From positions 2,533,223 to 2,597,222 of the forward strand of contig NW_017265135.1 of NCBI RefSeq assembly GCF_001638985.1: a DNA stretch of 64,000 nucleotides, given 5' to 3'. This DNA is from Phycomyces blakesleeanus NRRL 1555(-) (Eukaryota; Mucoromycota; Mucoromycetes; Mucorales; Phycomycetaceae). Below the pieces are notes generated by a model. It worked only from the letters and a program-made list of their open reading frames with translations. It did not search any database and had not been told where the DNA came from. Position numbers and translations under genes: made by a program. Shown piece by piece: positions 50,311-61,330 of the stretch; the stretch's first letter is position 1; each line of letters starts with the position of its first letter.

Positions 50311-51781
50311 TGGTTAGATGTAATAAGTAAAAAGAGAAGAAGGGGAATAGTGTAGTAAACAAGAACTGTGTAGATTATTATGTTATTCAATTGAGTGGGC
50401 GAATTTACCTGCCATCCTTTGCCATCATTAAGTAGATTCCAATCATACACGTCTCGGTCAATTTTATTAACTCTGGCAAGACCTAGATCAAACAATTGCT
50501 GCATGTAGCTATAGTCTGGTGTCCCATCAAAACTCAAGCTTCGAGCATAATTGAGATATAGTGCAAATTCTTTTATCGAGTAAATAAAGTATTCTCCCCC
50601 ACTTTTTTTTAAAAAAGTATACAAATATAAGTTCTCACCTGGATGACCTTCGCACAGATCAGTAATACGTGTATTTTGCTTTAATTCACCAATCATCTCA
50701 TATTTCTTCTTGTTTGTCGAAGCATGCAGCCCTTGCCAAGGTAAAGAACCATGCAAGAAATACAGCAATACATGCCCAAGTGCCTCGAGATCGTCCCTCC
50801 GTGATTGTTCTACAATACTAATTAGTTTATACCTCAACCACTGCCTTCCACCAAAAAATTTGTATTTGTATTTGACATTTACCTCTTCCTAGGTGAGTAT
50901 TGATACTCATGTATCGTGCTGTTCCTGACAAACTTTTGCGCTCACAATAAGGAATATGGTTTTGGGTTTTTGGGTTACGGTACTCCTTGGCCATCCCAAA
51001 ATCCACCAGGTTAATACTATTTGGCTCACTACTGTCCGGTAGACCGATCAAGAAGTTATCTGGTTTCACGTCTCGGTACAGCATATTGCGCTCATGTACA
51101 CTTTGAATACGCTCAAGCTACATACAGGTACATTTATACAATTCGTGTTTACCAATAAAAAACAATTAACCTTTTTTTTTATGTATATGTATGTATACCA
51201 TTTGTTTTGCCAAAAGCAATACAGTTTCTACTGTGAACTTTCGACCACACATTCCAAATAGATCCTCTAGACTTGGTCCCAGTAGGTCCATAACCATTAC
51301 ATTGTGAGGGCCCTCGATTCCAAAATAACGTGTCATTGGAATACCAGCTACTTACTCTTAATGAGATTAGTATTCGCAAGACTTTTCTTCATCTTATTTT
51401 ATAGAACAAATCACATTAAATCAATAAAATGAAATATATTCGAGCTACTTAGACCAATGAGTGTTCGGTAGGCGCAGTACTCGCTTCTCAACTGTGGTGT
51501 TTCTGTGTCTCGTAACTCGAATTTTATTGCCACTGGTTCGTTTGTATTCAAGTCTATGCCTTATTTATTTTGAAAGAGAAATAATTAAATACTTTCTCTT
51601 TCTCTATAGATATCTTTGTTATCCTTTTTTGAAAAAAAGAAAGAAATTCACCTTGATGTATCACACCAAAGCTGCCTTCGCCTATTTTGTGTCCAACTCG
51701 ATAATGGAGACCGACAATCTCGGCATGAGGATTAGGAATTGTGTTTTCAATTGGTTCAGGTGTTTCCATCTCGATAGACAT
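50180..51781 (-). CDS. Casein kinase 1, Yck/gamma type
   Basis: Serine/threonine kinase of the casein kinase 1 family. Seven exons in coding order: 51781-51652, 51553-51455, 51347-51199, 51117-50883, 50809-50639, 50569-50409 and 50227-50180; all phases close, about 330 residues. It starts with [20 protein letters not shown] (Gly-rich loop). The catalytic Lys is in [27 protein letters not shown], the loop [24 protein letters not shown] and [16 protein letters not shown] follow. LPWQGL and the RSLSF block lie in the C-lobe; these blocks match Yck1/2 and animal CK1 gamma better than delta/epsilon. It ends soon after the kinase domain with [11 protein letters not shown]. The long Gln-rich tail and final Cys pair, palmitoylated in Yck1/2, are absent, unless a further 3' exon was missed. 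The last exon is the least certain. Confidence 0.9.
50245..50304. repeat. (TAG)n trinucleotide repeat, about 20 units
   Basis: A perfect TAG run on the + strand, read CTA in the minus-strand casein kinase transcript. It sits in the last intron of that gene between a likely branch point (TCTAAC, plus-strand GTTAGA near 50313-50318) and the acceptor of the last exon. Long perfect runs of this kind are prone to length change. Confidence 0.9.
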
Positions 51782-53090
51782 TAGATTCCAAAAGAAGAAA
51801 CAAAAATGGGATATGAGAGCTTTTTTGTTAAAAAAATAAATTGTATAGAAAATGGAGAAGGATGCGTGAGTAAAAAAATAAAATAAAATAAAATAATAAA
51901 AATATATATTTAATAAATTCACACTGTAGAGTATTTTGGACAAGACTCTAGGTTATTTTGACTGGTTGTTATTTTCTTTTGGATTACAGTGTAACAGACC
52001 AATGTTAGACAAACTTTTTAATAAGCAAAGAGATGAACTGCATGAATCTGAGAACAATTTTTTTTTGAAGCAATTCAAAATGAGCTCCTTATAATTAAGT
52101 ACAACGAAGAATAAAACTAAAGAAGTCTAGAGTAATTTCATTATCATTCTTATTTTGAGCATAACACTTCCTTTTCTTGCTCTTCTATATGTCTATCTGT
52201 ATATAGTTCTTCGTTTCAAGGTAATAGAAAAAAAATAATTTACTGAATTTACTTGATCCTATTTTCAAACAATTTTCATAATAATAATAATATGTGAAGT
52301 ACAGCTATAGACCAGATAAGCCAATTTGAGGTTTGCGATATACTCTATATTCAACTTTATATATCTTATACAAACCAATTCAGTAATGACATATCCTAAA
52401 AGAAGAAATGATACCCATTATAAAGCTTATGTACGATTAATTTCTTCATCGCTTAAAGAAAAAAAAACGGAAAAATATTTGTATTTTCTACGTCAAAATC
52501 CACGTCTTTATTTTGTTTAGTAAACAGAAAACTCTCGATACAGTATCTTTAACACGATTTGGATTACAACTGTTATATCAGATCGGCTTATTTATCATTA
52601 CCTTTAAAAAAAACATAATAATGATTGAGGAATGCAAAACCGACCAAGGAATCATTATGGTATCAAAGGGGATCAATCTCGGCGATCATCAAATAAGACA
52701 AGTACCTTGGGGTAATAATGATAATGATGATAATAATTACTAGCTTTAATGAATACAAATTTCAATTGAAGTCCAATTCCTCAAAATAAATAAAATCATA
52801 AATACTATTATGGATAATGTTTCCACTCTTTAAAAGTCTACGACTGAACAATACGTGTTAAATAAACATCACCTGATATAAAAAGAAGTAGCATTAAAAG
52901 GAGAGGGTAATGATGATGACGACGACGAAGAAGAAGAAGTCAAAAGAAAAATAAGAAGAACAAGAAGAAGAAAAGGACTAACATTAGTATTAATATTAGT
53001 CTTATTTTGTTTATTTTATTTTACTTCACCTTTTCATTCGTAGATAAATATAAAATATTTTGCTCTCAGTCATCTTCATAAAGCATTGAA
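51782..53090. other. Intergenic region between casein kinase and multicopper oxidase
   Basis: About 1.3 kb. It holds two adjoining + strand frames at 52387-52520 and 52513-52743 that might be a small or decayed gene (see findings), but nothing recognisable. A GAT/GAC/GAA purine-rich run at 52911-52975 and a (TTAGTATTAATA)-like patch at 52985-53000 lie in the presumed promoter of the oxidase gene. Confidence 0.5.
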
Positions 53091-55284
53091 ATGGTAGACC
53101 AGATTTCACGAAACCCTCTACACCTTTCTTCTTCTTTAACATCTTACATGATTCACAAGGCAGTTTGTAGGATAACTGGTCTACTGTTACTCAGCAATGT
53201 AGTCTTTGCTGCCTTGCGCACATTTGAACTGAACCTCACAAACGGCGACTTTAATCCGGACTGTCACACAAATCACACAAAAGTTATGCTTGTGAACGGC
53301 CAGTTCCCAGGACCGCCAATATACGTAACCAAAGGAGACGATGTAGTTATCACAGTCCACAATCGGATGGAAACAAACAGTCCTTCGGCAATACACTACC
53401 ACGGAATTCGTCAATACGGATCAGTAGCATCTGACGGTGTACCTGGAGTCACCCAGCCACTGATTCAACCAGGTGGTTCCTATGTTCACAAGTTCCGTGT
53501 ACAAAATCAGTCAGGAACATTCTTTTACCATGCTCATGCTGGTATGCAGGACGACACAATCCAAGGTCCCTTTATAGTCTACGATGACGAAAATTCCTGG
53601 CCGTCTTCGCTTGGTAAACAGCTTTCTGATGGCCCGTTCACCTACGACGACGAGCGGATCATCCATCTGAGTGAATGGTGGCGCCAGCATCATCATCAGC
53701 GTGAATCGTATTACCTTGGTCCCACCTTTCGATTTGATCACAGCGCGGAGAGTATTCTAATAAACGGGAGGACGATTAACAATCCACTCCAGATAATGAA
53801 CCCTGCAACTTGTCCAGGCTACACAGCCCTCAACGTAGAGCCCAACAAGACCTATCGTTTCCGCATCATTGGTGGAAACTCCTTCCGTACCCTTGCACTC
53901 GCCATTAAAGACCACCCGATGACAATTATCGAGGTCGACGGCGAAAAGGTCGTTCCCTACGAGACATCTTTCCTCGAGATTACTCCCGGCCAAAGGTTCT
54001 CAGTATTGGTTCATACTGCCAATGCAGAACCAGGATCGGCCTTTGCAATCGCAACAAACTACAGGTACCGCCATCGCGGTAAAGGTTATACTGAGAACGG
54101 CTTTGGATACATGCGCTACGTTGCTCCCGGTGGGCTAACAGAGCCTTATTCAAACATTATGAAGCCAGATTCAATTTATCCTCATTCTAGTGGAAAGGTT
54201 AGTATTATTTGGTTATCATATTTTTTTTTATTAAAAAGGGAAATTCAAATCAAAGCAAATCAAACCTGTCAAGCAATTTATAAAGTAACACATAAAACAA
54301 ATCTATAGCTTTATGCAGCCACAAGCAATAAGCAGCACAGTGGAAAATGTTCCAATCCAACGTTTTTAAAAAAACGACAAGAGACAGGCGGAAAATCAGG
54401 ACATGGTGGACACGGTGGACCTGGTGAGCCTGGAGGAGAAGGAGGAGGCAGTGGAAAAGGTGGAGGAAGTAAAGGAGGTAAAGGTAAAGGCGGAGGCGGA
54501 GGTGGAGGGCCGGGAGGAAAGAGGCCTCCAAGGGACTTTACATACGCAAAGGACTTCCCTGTCTTTCCAGAAGAGGATGGTGTTGGCTGGATCTGGGATA
54601 AGCTGCAACCACTCCAAGGCCGGGATCAAATTCTGGATGAACAGCCGGATCGTACCATTAAGTTGAGAGCATCGATAATGAAACATGGTGACAATACAAC
54701 TCGCTATTACATGAATGGAAGACCTCCTATCGAACACGCCTTACCACTCTACAACTCTCTGACAAGAGGTCTCCGTAAGACGCCCAGACTTGAAGAACTA
54801 GAAGAAGACGGCTACAGTGCAGAACTCAAGACCTATCCGCTTTTCTACCAAGAAACAATCGATGTAGTGCTTCAAAATGCGATGGGCGGTATTGATTGCC
54901 TACTTCACCCATGGCACACCCATGGACATTCCCACCATTTGATTGCCTCTGGAGTAGGAGAATACAACCATGAAGAACACAAGGACATTCGTAACTTTGC
55001 TACACCTCTATACAAAGACGTGTCTGTCGTCTACCCCTCCGAACCCGATCCAGTAACACGTGGATGCGGTTGGACTAAAATCAGAATCAAAGCTGTAAGT
55101 TTGTTTTTCTCAAGCAAAATATATATACTTACTTACTTACCTACTTACTTACACATTTTGCTGTACATAGGATAACCCTGGTTACTGGGCCATTCATTGT
55201 CACATCACTGCACATATGCTGCAAGGCAAAATGGCTGTATTTGAAGAATCACCAGATTTAATCGAAGCTTTTAGCGTATACTAA
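53091..55284 (+). CDS. Multicopper oxidase (laccase/ascorbate oxidase-like), secreted
   Basis: Copper enzyme that oxidises a substrate, perhaps a phenol, ascorbate or metal ion, and reduces O2 to water. Exons are 53091-54197, 54309-55094 and 55171-55284, about 668 residues. A hydrophobic segment (GLLLLSNVVFAAL) acts as signal peptide; the ATG at 53148 would place it right at the N-terminus and may be the true start. Copper motifs in order: HYHG (about 102), FYHAHAG (about 145), HPWHTHGHSHH (about 568) and HCHITAHMLQGKM (about 640). The three-cupredoxin layout is complete. Two oddities: a Gly/Lys-rich linker at about residues 398-443, inside exon 2 and in frame, and Lys at the place ten residues after the blue-copper Cys, where Leu, Phe or Met is usual. 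Longer than normal fungal laccases because of the linker. Confidence 0.92.
54397..54530 (+). repeat. Gly/Lys-rich low-complexity coding segment of the oxidase gene
   Basis: About 45 codons, mostly GGN, with Lys, Ser, His and Pro between, open in the oxidase frame and flanked by normal cupredoxin sequence on both sides. It is a flexible linker or surface loop by composition. The frame is continuous from the acceptor at 54308 to the next copper motif, so it is not a mis-called intron by frame alone. Confidence 0.8.
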
Positions 55285-55636
55285 TTTTAACTATTTAAAT
55301 AAATCGACTTCAAGTTCTTCCTCTTTAAAAAAAACCCCCTCCAAAATATATTGAATCTATTGGCTTGTACTTGACAATATTTACACATTTAATTACATAA
55401 TACAAAAGAATAGAAAAAACCCCCAGTGTCATATATATGTGTGTGTGTGTACACTTTTTACTTTTCTTTTTTTTTTTGTCTTTGCCCTGGTGACACAGTC
55501 ACGCCCTTGGGCGGAGCCTAACTCATGCTGGATTGAAAAATGCCAAAGATGTTCATCTCAAAGGAAGCTTAAAACGACAGTGCATTTATAAGAGTGTATC
55601 CATTTCGTCCTCAATTTCTTTGTGCGAAAGTCTATA
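55285..55636. other. Short intergenic region, oxidase 3' end to golgin promoter
   Basis: About 350 nt. It holds an A/C run (55326-55345), a (TG)n run at 55438-55449 and a T-run at 55468-55478. A GC-richer patch at 55480-55530 (CCCTGGTGACACAGTCACGCCC, split as GTGACACAGTCAC, a near-palindrome) lies about 120 nt upstream of the golgin start. No gene seen. Confidence 0.55.
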
Positions 55637-58600
55637 ATGTCAGAGGACCAAGGTACCAGCCAAGGATTTCTCGAACTCAGACTACGACAAAGGAAGATGA
55701 CCCTCTCCATCCACTTAGATTCGATCAGCGGACTGCAAGCTCAATTAGAAATCTACCGACAAAAAGAAAAAGCATGGCAAGAAGAGCGTACCATATTACT
55801 CTCATATCAAAAGAAACTAGCTCTAGCTGGTAACCATCTCAAGAAGATCGCCTTAGAGAATTCCACCTTATCCAAACAGCTTAATGAGCTTCAGGAACAA
55901 AAGCAACAGCAGCAACAAGTATATGATGATACCAATTCCAAGGCACAGATTGCCTTGGATTCCGAGCGAAAGAAACACGATGAGGCAACAAAGGAACTGG
56001 AAAAACTTGGAGAAAAATTGAAGGAAAAAGATGAACAGCTTGAAAATAGCCAAAAGTCAACGATAGTTTTAACCCGAGCAATACAAACGATGAGTACTGG
56101 GCATGAATCTGAGATCCCTGACATACCATCACCTGCCATTCTAGGAGCCTATGTAGAAACAGCAAAGAATCAATTGAATAGCAAGTTAGAGGCTGCAAAC
56201 ATTGAAAAAGGTGAGAGGAAGAAGAAGAAAAACATATATCAAAGTCCAGGGACCAGATCGGGTCTCCAAGAGAAGTATATTTGGCTATTGCTGTTGTTGC
56301 TTTTGCTATTATGTTGTCATGCTATTATTTTAAAAAACAAAAAACAAAAAAAGCAGCAAAGCAAACAAAGCGAAAAATGTGGCAGTTTTCTGTGTGTGTA
56401 ATATGAATAACGATGCTGATGAATGGAGGAATTTTGGGAAATAGTAAAAAAGCTGGAAGAAAGAGTCGAACAGCTTAAAGGTGAATTGAAAAAGGGTAAA
56501 GTTTTATATCAAAAAAAGAAAGGGTTGTTGCTATAGACATATATGTATATTGCTACTGTTATTGCTGTTATTATTATTATTGGGGGAATTCCAATACTGA
56601 AATGTGGGATTTGCCTTTCCACATAGTCCGGAAAAACAAATCAAATCGTAGCAATGATGCTAGTGGGGTAGCCAATGCATGCGATGCAACCATTGTGAAT
56701 ACAGGTCTGGAGGAAATAATGGCTGATGCAGAACAAGCAAATCTGGACAGCTCAATCCCACCTGATCTATTACAAACCTTGGAAAAATTGAGAAGCCACC
56801 TGTTATCTCAGACTGACACCATTACCAAAGAAAAAGAAAACAATCAAAAGGCAATTGAGACAAACCAGAGAGGTAAGGGCTGATAAATATGCTCGGAAAA
56901 AAGGCGACGACCAAAGAAATAACGACAACAACAACAAAACGAAAAAAAAATCCGGCTGAAAAAAATGGGAGTACATAGATTTCAAACGTCAAACGACACA
57001 GCTACAAATGGCTATAAACACTCTCTCAGAAGAAAAGGATGCGCTCGCAAATGAAAAGGATCGCCTGGAAAATGCATTAGAGTCAAAGTCAGGGTTCGAA
57101 GAGAAAGCAAAGGAACTTGAATTACAACTAGAAGAAACTGAGAAGAAAAGAAAAGAAAAGGAAGAGAGTTTGGCAACCTTGAGCCAAGAACATCAATCTC
57201 TTCTGGCCAAATTGTCTCATATCAAAGAAAACCTGATGCCACGTTTGGAAGCCGATAAACAGCTAAGATACAAAGTCGAAGAGCTCACAGCGGAGCTCCA
57301 GGCAACACATCATGATCTTGAAAAAGCCAGAGCTGATATGGTGATGCGTGATAATGAGATGGCTGAACGCATGGCTCAAAAAGAACACAAAATTGGCCAA
57401 CTTCAGATCTGGATAGAAGAAGTTCAAAGCAAACGAGAGGAATTCGAGGCTATGGCTATGCAGGTTGATGCTGAGCGCAGTCAGCTCGAAGATAGGCTTC
57501 AATACACAGAGCTTGAACTGGCAAGACTTAAAAAGCAGTTGATGGAAGAAAACGAAGAAAACGAATCTGAGCGTGCTAGCTTAGCAAATCTTCAGACAGT
57601 TCTTGAAGAATTCCAGGCTAGTATGTTTGACTTTATTATTATCGTTTTTTTTATGTGTTTGAGTGGGTGTATATGGGAGGTGGCAATGGCTCATTATATT
57701 CATCTTTCTTATATCTATAAAGCTAAAGATGCTGAGATCAGAGCTGCTGTGGAACACATTGAACGACAACTCGAAAGCGCCAAGATTTCACTGGCAGAAT
57801 ATCAGTCTAGGGCCCAGGTTGCAGAGGTAAGAAGCATATCAACAAACCAAGAAAGAAAACTGGTGCAGATCCATTTCTTTAAAGATTAAAGTTATATTTT
57901 GATGTAATTTGATGTAAAACTATTGTGTGCATAGGCTTCTTTAGAACAGTACCAGCATGATGTAGCTAAAGCTCAACGTTATGAGCAAGAAATTAAGGAG
58001 AAGGGTCTCTTAATTGGAAAATTGAGACACGAAGGTAATTAATTTTAATAAAAATGAAAAAGATGAAAATGAAACAGCAAGGAAACTTATAAGAGTCATA
58101 ATTATAATTTTAAATAAATATTAACAAACTCTATACATAGCAATTATCCTTAATGAACATCTTGTGGAAGCCATGCGCAGACTTAAAGAAGAGTCAAGTG
58201 AAAACAATGTAGACAGGTATGCAGTAACATGAACAAATAGTGGTGTAAAAAAAAAAGCTTAATATTAACATTCTTTAATGACTTGCAGGCAACTTGTGAC
58301 CAGTCTTTTGGTCGGCTTTTTGATAGCTCCTCGAGGTGACCGTAAACGATATGATATCTTGACAATTCTTGCTAGTGTATTACAATTGAGCACCGAGCAA
58401 AAGGAACAGATTGGATTGATACGAAGCACTGGCCTGCCGCGCTCATCTTCGTCTAGTTCAGTTACCAGCTGGCAGAACCCCCGCCATTCAATCCACGAGG
58501 ATGAACCTAAAGAAGTATGGAATTTGTTTTCTGGTTTTCTTGCTGCTTATCTTTTAACATTTCAATGCTTATTTTGATTTTGTATTTTTTCGATCAGTCT

Positions 58601-58693
58601 TTTACAGATGCATGGATTTCTTTCCTACTCAAGGAATCAAACACACATGCCCGTTCAAGGCAGGAATCTCCTGAAATCACTCAAGATATCTAA
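55637..58693 (+). CDS. Coiled-coil golgin with C-terminal GRAB-like domain (Rud3/GMAP-210 type)
   Basis: Predicted Golgi tether: a long coiled coil ending in a domain that binds Arf-family GTPases on cis-Golgi membranes. Nine exons: 55637-56210, 56445-56495, 56627-56872, 56979-57620, 57723-57826, 57935-58034, 58141-58216, 58289-58514 and 58598-58693; about 704 residues with all phases closed. The small exon 2 (51 nt) is inferred from phase and its heptad-like content (VKKLEERVEQLKGELKK). Residues about 15-190 and 290-590 are strong coiled coil rich in Glu, Lys and Gln. The C-terminus has EAMRRLKEESSENN, LVTSLLVGFLIAPRGDRKRY, then ILASVLQL and EQKEQIGL, which fits the GRAB domain of Rud3 and GMAP-210 better than a classic GRIP domain. 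A Ser-rich tail follows. The GRAB assignment is from memory of the pattern. Confidence 0.8.
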
Positions 58694-59065
58694 AAAAATT
58701 AATAAAATACAAATATATATACACCACACACACACAAACACGAAAATTATTTGTCTAATCATCCTAGTGGCTCTTCACTAGGCAGATAACACAGTCAGAG
58801 TGACACTGAACGCTCGTTGGCTAGGATATTCTGGCGGAATAAAAAAAAGTACAGCATGAATATGCTGAGCGGTAAAACAATACATTAGTCCATCTTTTGC
58901 TGATCAGCCAATCACCGTACATATTTCACTGACTCACGGGGGATACATGCCCAACCATGCTAAAACTTAACCACTATATGAACCATTGACTCCTTCAACT
59001 ATTTAGCACCAACACCCCCTTCTCTTTCGCTCTCTTATAACTTTTTTTCTCTCTTTATCTTACTA
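58694..59065 (+). promoter_or_regulatory. Promoter region of LEU1
   Basis: About 370 nt between the golgin stop and the LEU1 start. A CCAAT box lies at 58908-58912, 154 nt before the start codon. TTATAA lies near 59035-59040, and a C/T-rich tract at 59010-59060 runs up to the ATG, as is common in highly expressed fungal genes. No yeast-type Leu3 site (CCGG-N2-CCGG or close variant) was seen. Confidence 0.5.
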
Positions 59066-61330
59066 ATGTCCCGTACACTCTACGACAAAGTCTGGGATGA
59101 CCATGTCATCGATAGCCAGGAAGACGGCACTTGTCTGATCTACATCGATAGACATCTTGTTCATGAAGTCACCAGCCCTCAAGCCTTTGAAGGTCTTCGT
59201 AATGCCAGCAGACGTGTTCGTCGTCCTGACTGTACTCTCGCAACTGTGGACCACAACATTCCCACCACCACACGCAAGAAGTTCAAGAGCATCACTACTT
59301 TTATTGACGAGGCTGATTCGCGAACCCAGTGCGAGACTCTCGAAACAAACGTCAAGGAGTTTGAGCTGACCTACTTTGGAATGGAAGACAGTCGTCAGGG
59401 TATTGTCCACGTTATCGGTCCCGAGCAGGGTTTCACACTTCCCGGCACCACTGTTGTGTGTGGCGATTCCCACACTTCCACTCACGGAGCCTTCGGTGCT
59501 CTTGCTTTTGGTATCGGTACTTCTGAGGTCGAGCACGTTCTGGCCACCCAGACCCTTTTGCAGAAGAAGTCCAAGAACATGCGTGTTTGCGTTGAAGGTG
59601 AATTGACACCTGGTGTCACTAGCAAGGATGTAGCTTTGCATGTTATTGGTCTTATTGGTACCGCAGGTGGAACTGGATGCGTTATCGAGTTTTGTGGATC
59701 TGCCATTGCCTCGTTGTCTATGGAAGCCCGTATGTCGATCTGCAACATGTCTATTGAAGGTGGCGCTCGTGCAGGCATGATCGCACCTGATGAGATTACA
59801 TTCGAGTACCTCCGTGGAAGACCTCTTGCTCCCGAAGGCGCCGAGTGGGACAAGGCCGTTCAGTACTGGAAATCCCTCAAGTCTGATCCCAACGCCAAGT
59901 ATGATATTGATGTTAAGATTGCAGCTTCAGATATTGCTCCCACCATCACTTGGGGAACAAGTCCTCAAGATGTCGCTCCCATCACTGCCAATGTCCCTGA
60001 TCCCTCCAGTGTCTCGGATCCCGCTCGCAAGGCTGCTATGGAACGTGCCCTGGAATACATCGGCTTGGTTCCCAACACTCCCTTGGAAGAGGTTAAGATC
60101 GACAAGGCATTCATCGGAAGTTGCACAAACTCTCGTATTGAGGATCTCCGTAGTGCAGCCAGCATTGTCAAGGGTAAACATATTGCTGACTGGGTCTACG
60201 CCATGGTTGTTCCCGGTTCAGGCTTGGTGAAGCGTCAAGCAGAGCGTGAGGGTTTGGATAAGGTGTTCACTGATGCTGGTTTTGATTGGAGAGAGGCCGG
60301 TTGTTCGATGTGTCTCGGTATGAACCCTGATCAGTTGAGCCCTGGAGAGAGATGTGCCAGTACCAGCAACCGTAACTTTGAGGGCAGACAAGGTGCCGGT
60401 GGCCGTACTCATCTTATGAGCCCTGCCATGGCTGCCGCTGCCGCTATTCGTGGCTACCTTACTGATGTCCGCAAGTTCTCTTCCACTCCCATGGTTCCCC
60501 GCAGTCCTCCTCCAAAGTTCCAGACCATCCAGCCAAAGGTCGAGGATGAAGCTGCCCACAAGCAAGCTGCCGACCAGGCCGATCCTGTCACTGACTGTCC
60601 TCCTGCTGGTAGTCCCGTCAACAAGGGTGCTCCTGTCGCAAGCGCCATGCCTGCGTTTACCACACTTAAGGGTGTTGCTGCTCCTCTGGCCATCTCCAAC
60701 GTCGACACTGACATGATTATTCCCAAGCAGTTCCTCAAGACCATCAAGCGCACTGGTCTCGGCAGCGCTTTGTTCTATGGCCTTCGTTATGATCCTGCCA
60801 CTGGTGCTGAAAAGCCTGATTTTGTTCTCAATCAACCCGCCTACCGCTCATCAAAGATCCTGGTCTGTACTGGTCCCAACTTTGGCTGCGGTAGTTCCCG
60901 CGAGCATGCTCCTTGGGCTTTTAACGATTTTGGTATTCGCTGTATTATTGCCACAAGTTTTGCCGACATTTTCTTCAACAACTGCTTTAAGAACGGCATG
61001 TTGCCAATCATTCTTTCCCAGGAGCAGGTCGATACCCTCGCCAAGTATGCCACACAGAAGGCTGAGATTGAAGTTGATCTTGTTCATCAGAAGATTAGAT
61101 ACCCCGGTGGTGAGATTCCTTTTGATGTCGAGGAATTCCGCAAGCATTGTTTGGTGAATGGTTTGGATGACATTGGTCTTACTATGCAGAAGGATAGCGC
61201 GATTGAGAAGTTCGAAGCCAAGCGTACTTCTACCTGGCCCTGGTTGGACGGCAAGGCATACAAGGGAAAGGCTACCAAGGTCACTGCTATTGGATCAGCT
61301 TCTCAGCCCGCTAAAAAGTTGGATTGGTAG
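59066..61330 (+). CDS. LEU1: 3-isopropylmalate dehydratase
   Basis: Fe-S enzyme of leucine biosynthesis that isomerises 2-isopropylmalate to 3-isopropylmalate, in the cytosol of fungi. It is a single exon of 754 residues, close to yeast Leu1. Large-subunit half: [42 protein letters not shown], and [12 protein letters not shown] with the three cluster cysteines (one in SCTNS, two in CSMC). Small-subunit half: [35 protein letters not shown] and [14 protein letters not shown] linker rich in Ala, Gln and Pro joins the halves around residues 475-530, the fused form normal in fungi. Base composition is clearly more GC-rich, with C-ending codons, than neighbouring genes; with the lack of introns this suggests high expression rather than transfer, as the protein is a typical fungal one. 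Confidence 0.98.
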   Translation: MSRTLYDKVWDDHVIDSQEDGTCLIYIDRHLVHEVTSPQAFEGLRNASRRVRRPDCTLATVDHNIPTTTRKKFKSITTFIDEADSRTQCETLETNVKEFELTYFGMEDSRQGIVHVIGPEQGFTLPGTTVVCGDSHTSTHGAFGALAFGIGTSEVEHVLATQTLLQKKSKNMRVCVEGELTPGVTSKDVALHVIGLIGTAGGTGCVIEFCGSAIASLSMEARMSICNMSIEGGARAGMIAPDEITFEYLRGRPLAPEGAEWDKAVQYWKSLKSDPNAKYDIDVKIAASDIAPTITWGTSPQDVAPITANVPDPSSVSDPARKAAMERALEYIGLVPNTPLEEVKIDKAFIGSCTNSRIEDLRSAASIVKGKHIADWVYAMVVPGSGLVKRQAEREGLDKVFTDAGFDWREAGCSMCLGMNPDQLSPGERCASTSNRNFEGRQGAGGRTHLMSPAMAAAAAIRGYLTDVRKFSSTPMVPRSPPPKFQTIQPKVEDEAAHKQAADQADPVTDCPPAGSPVNKGAPVASAMPAFTTLKGVAAPLAISNVDTDMIIPKQFLKTIKRTGLGSALFYGLRYDPATGAEKPDFVLNQPAYRSSKILVCTGPNFGCGSSREHAPWAFNDFGIRCIIATSFADIFFNNCFKNGMLPIILSQEQVDTLAKYATQKAEIEVDLVHQKIRYPGGEIPFDVEEFRKHCLVNGLDDIGLTMQKDSAIEKFEAKRTSTWPWLDGKAYKGKATKVTAIGSASQPAKKLDW

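Noticed and set aside
50180..50362. Poly-Thr frame over the TAG repeat
   Set aside because: Most of it is intron repeat sequence; only the last 48 nt are taken as the final kinase exon.
47528..51781. Ribosome/kinase neighbourhood as a functional cluster
   Set aside because: Apart from the divergent BUD23/uS13m pair, spacing and orientation give no sign of joint control.
59063..59641. 192-codon minus-strand frame opposite LEU1
   Set aside because: Antisense shadow caused by GC-rich codon use of LEU1.
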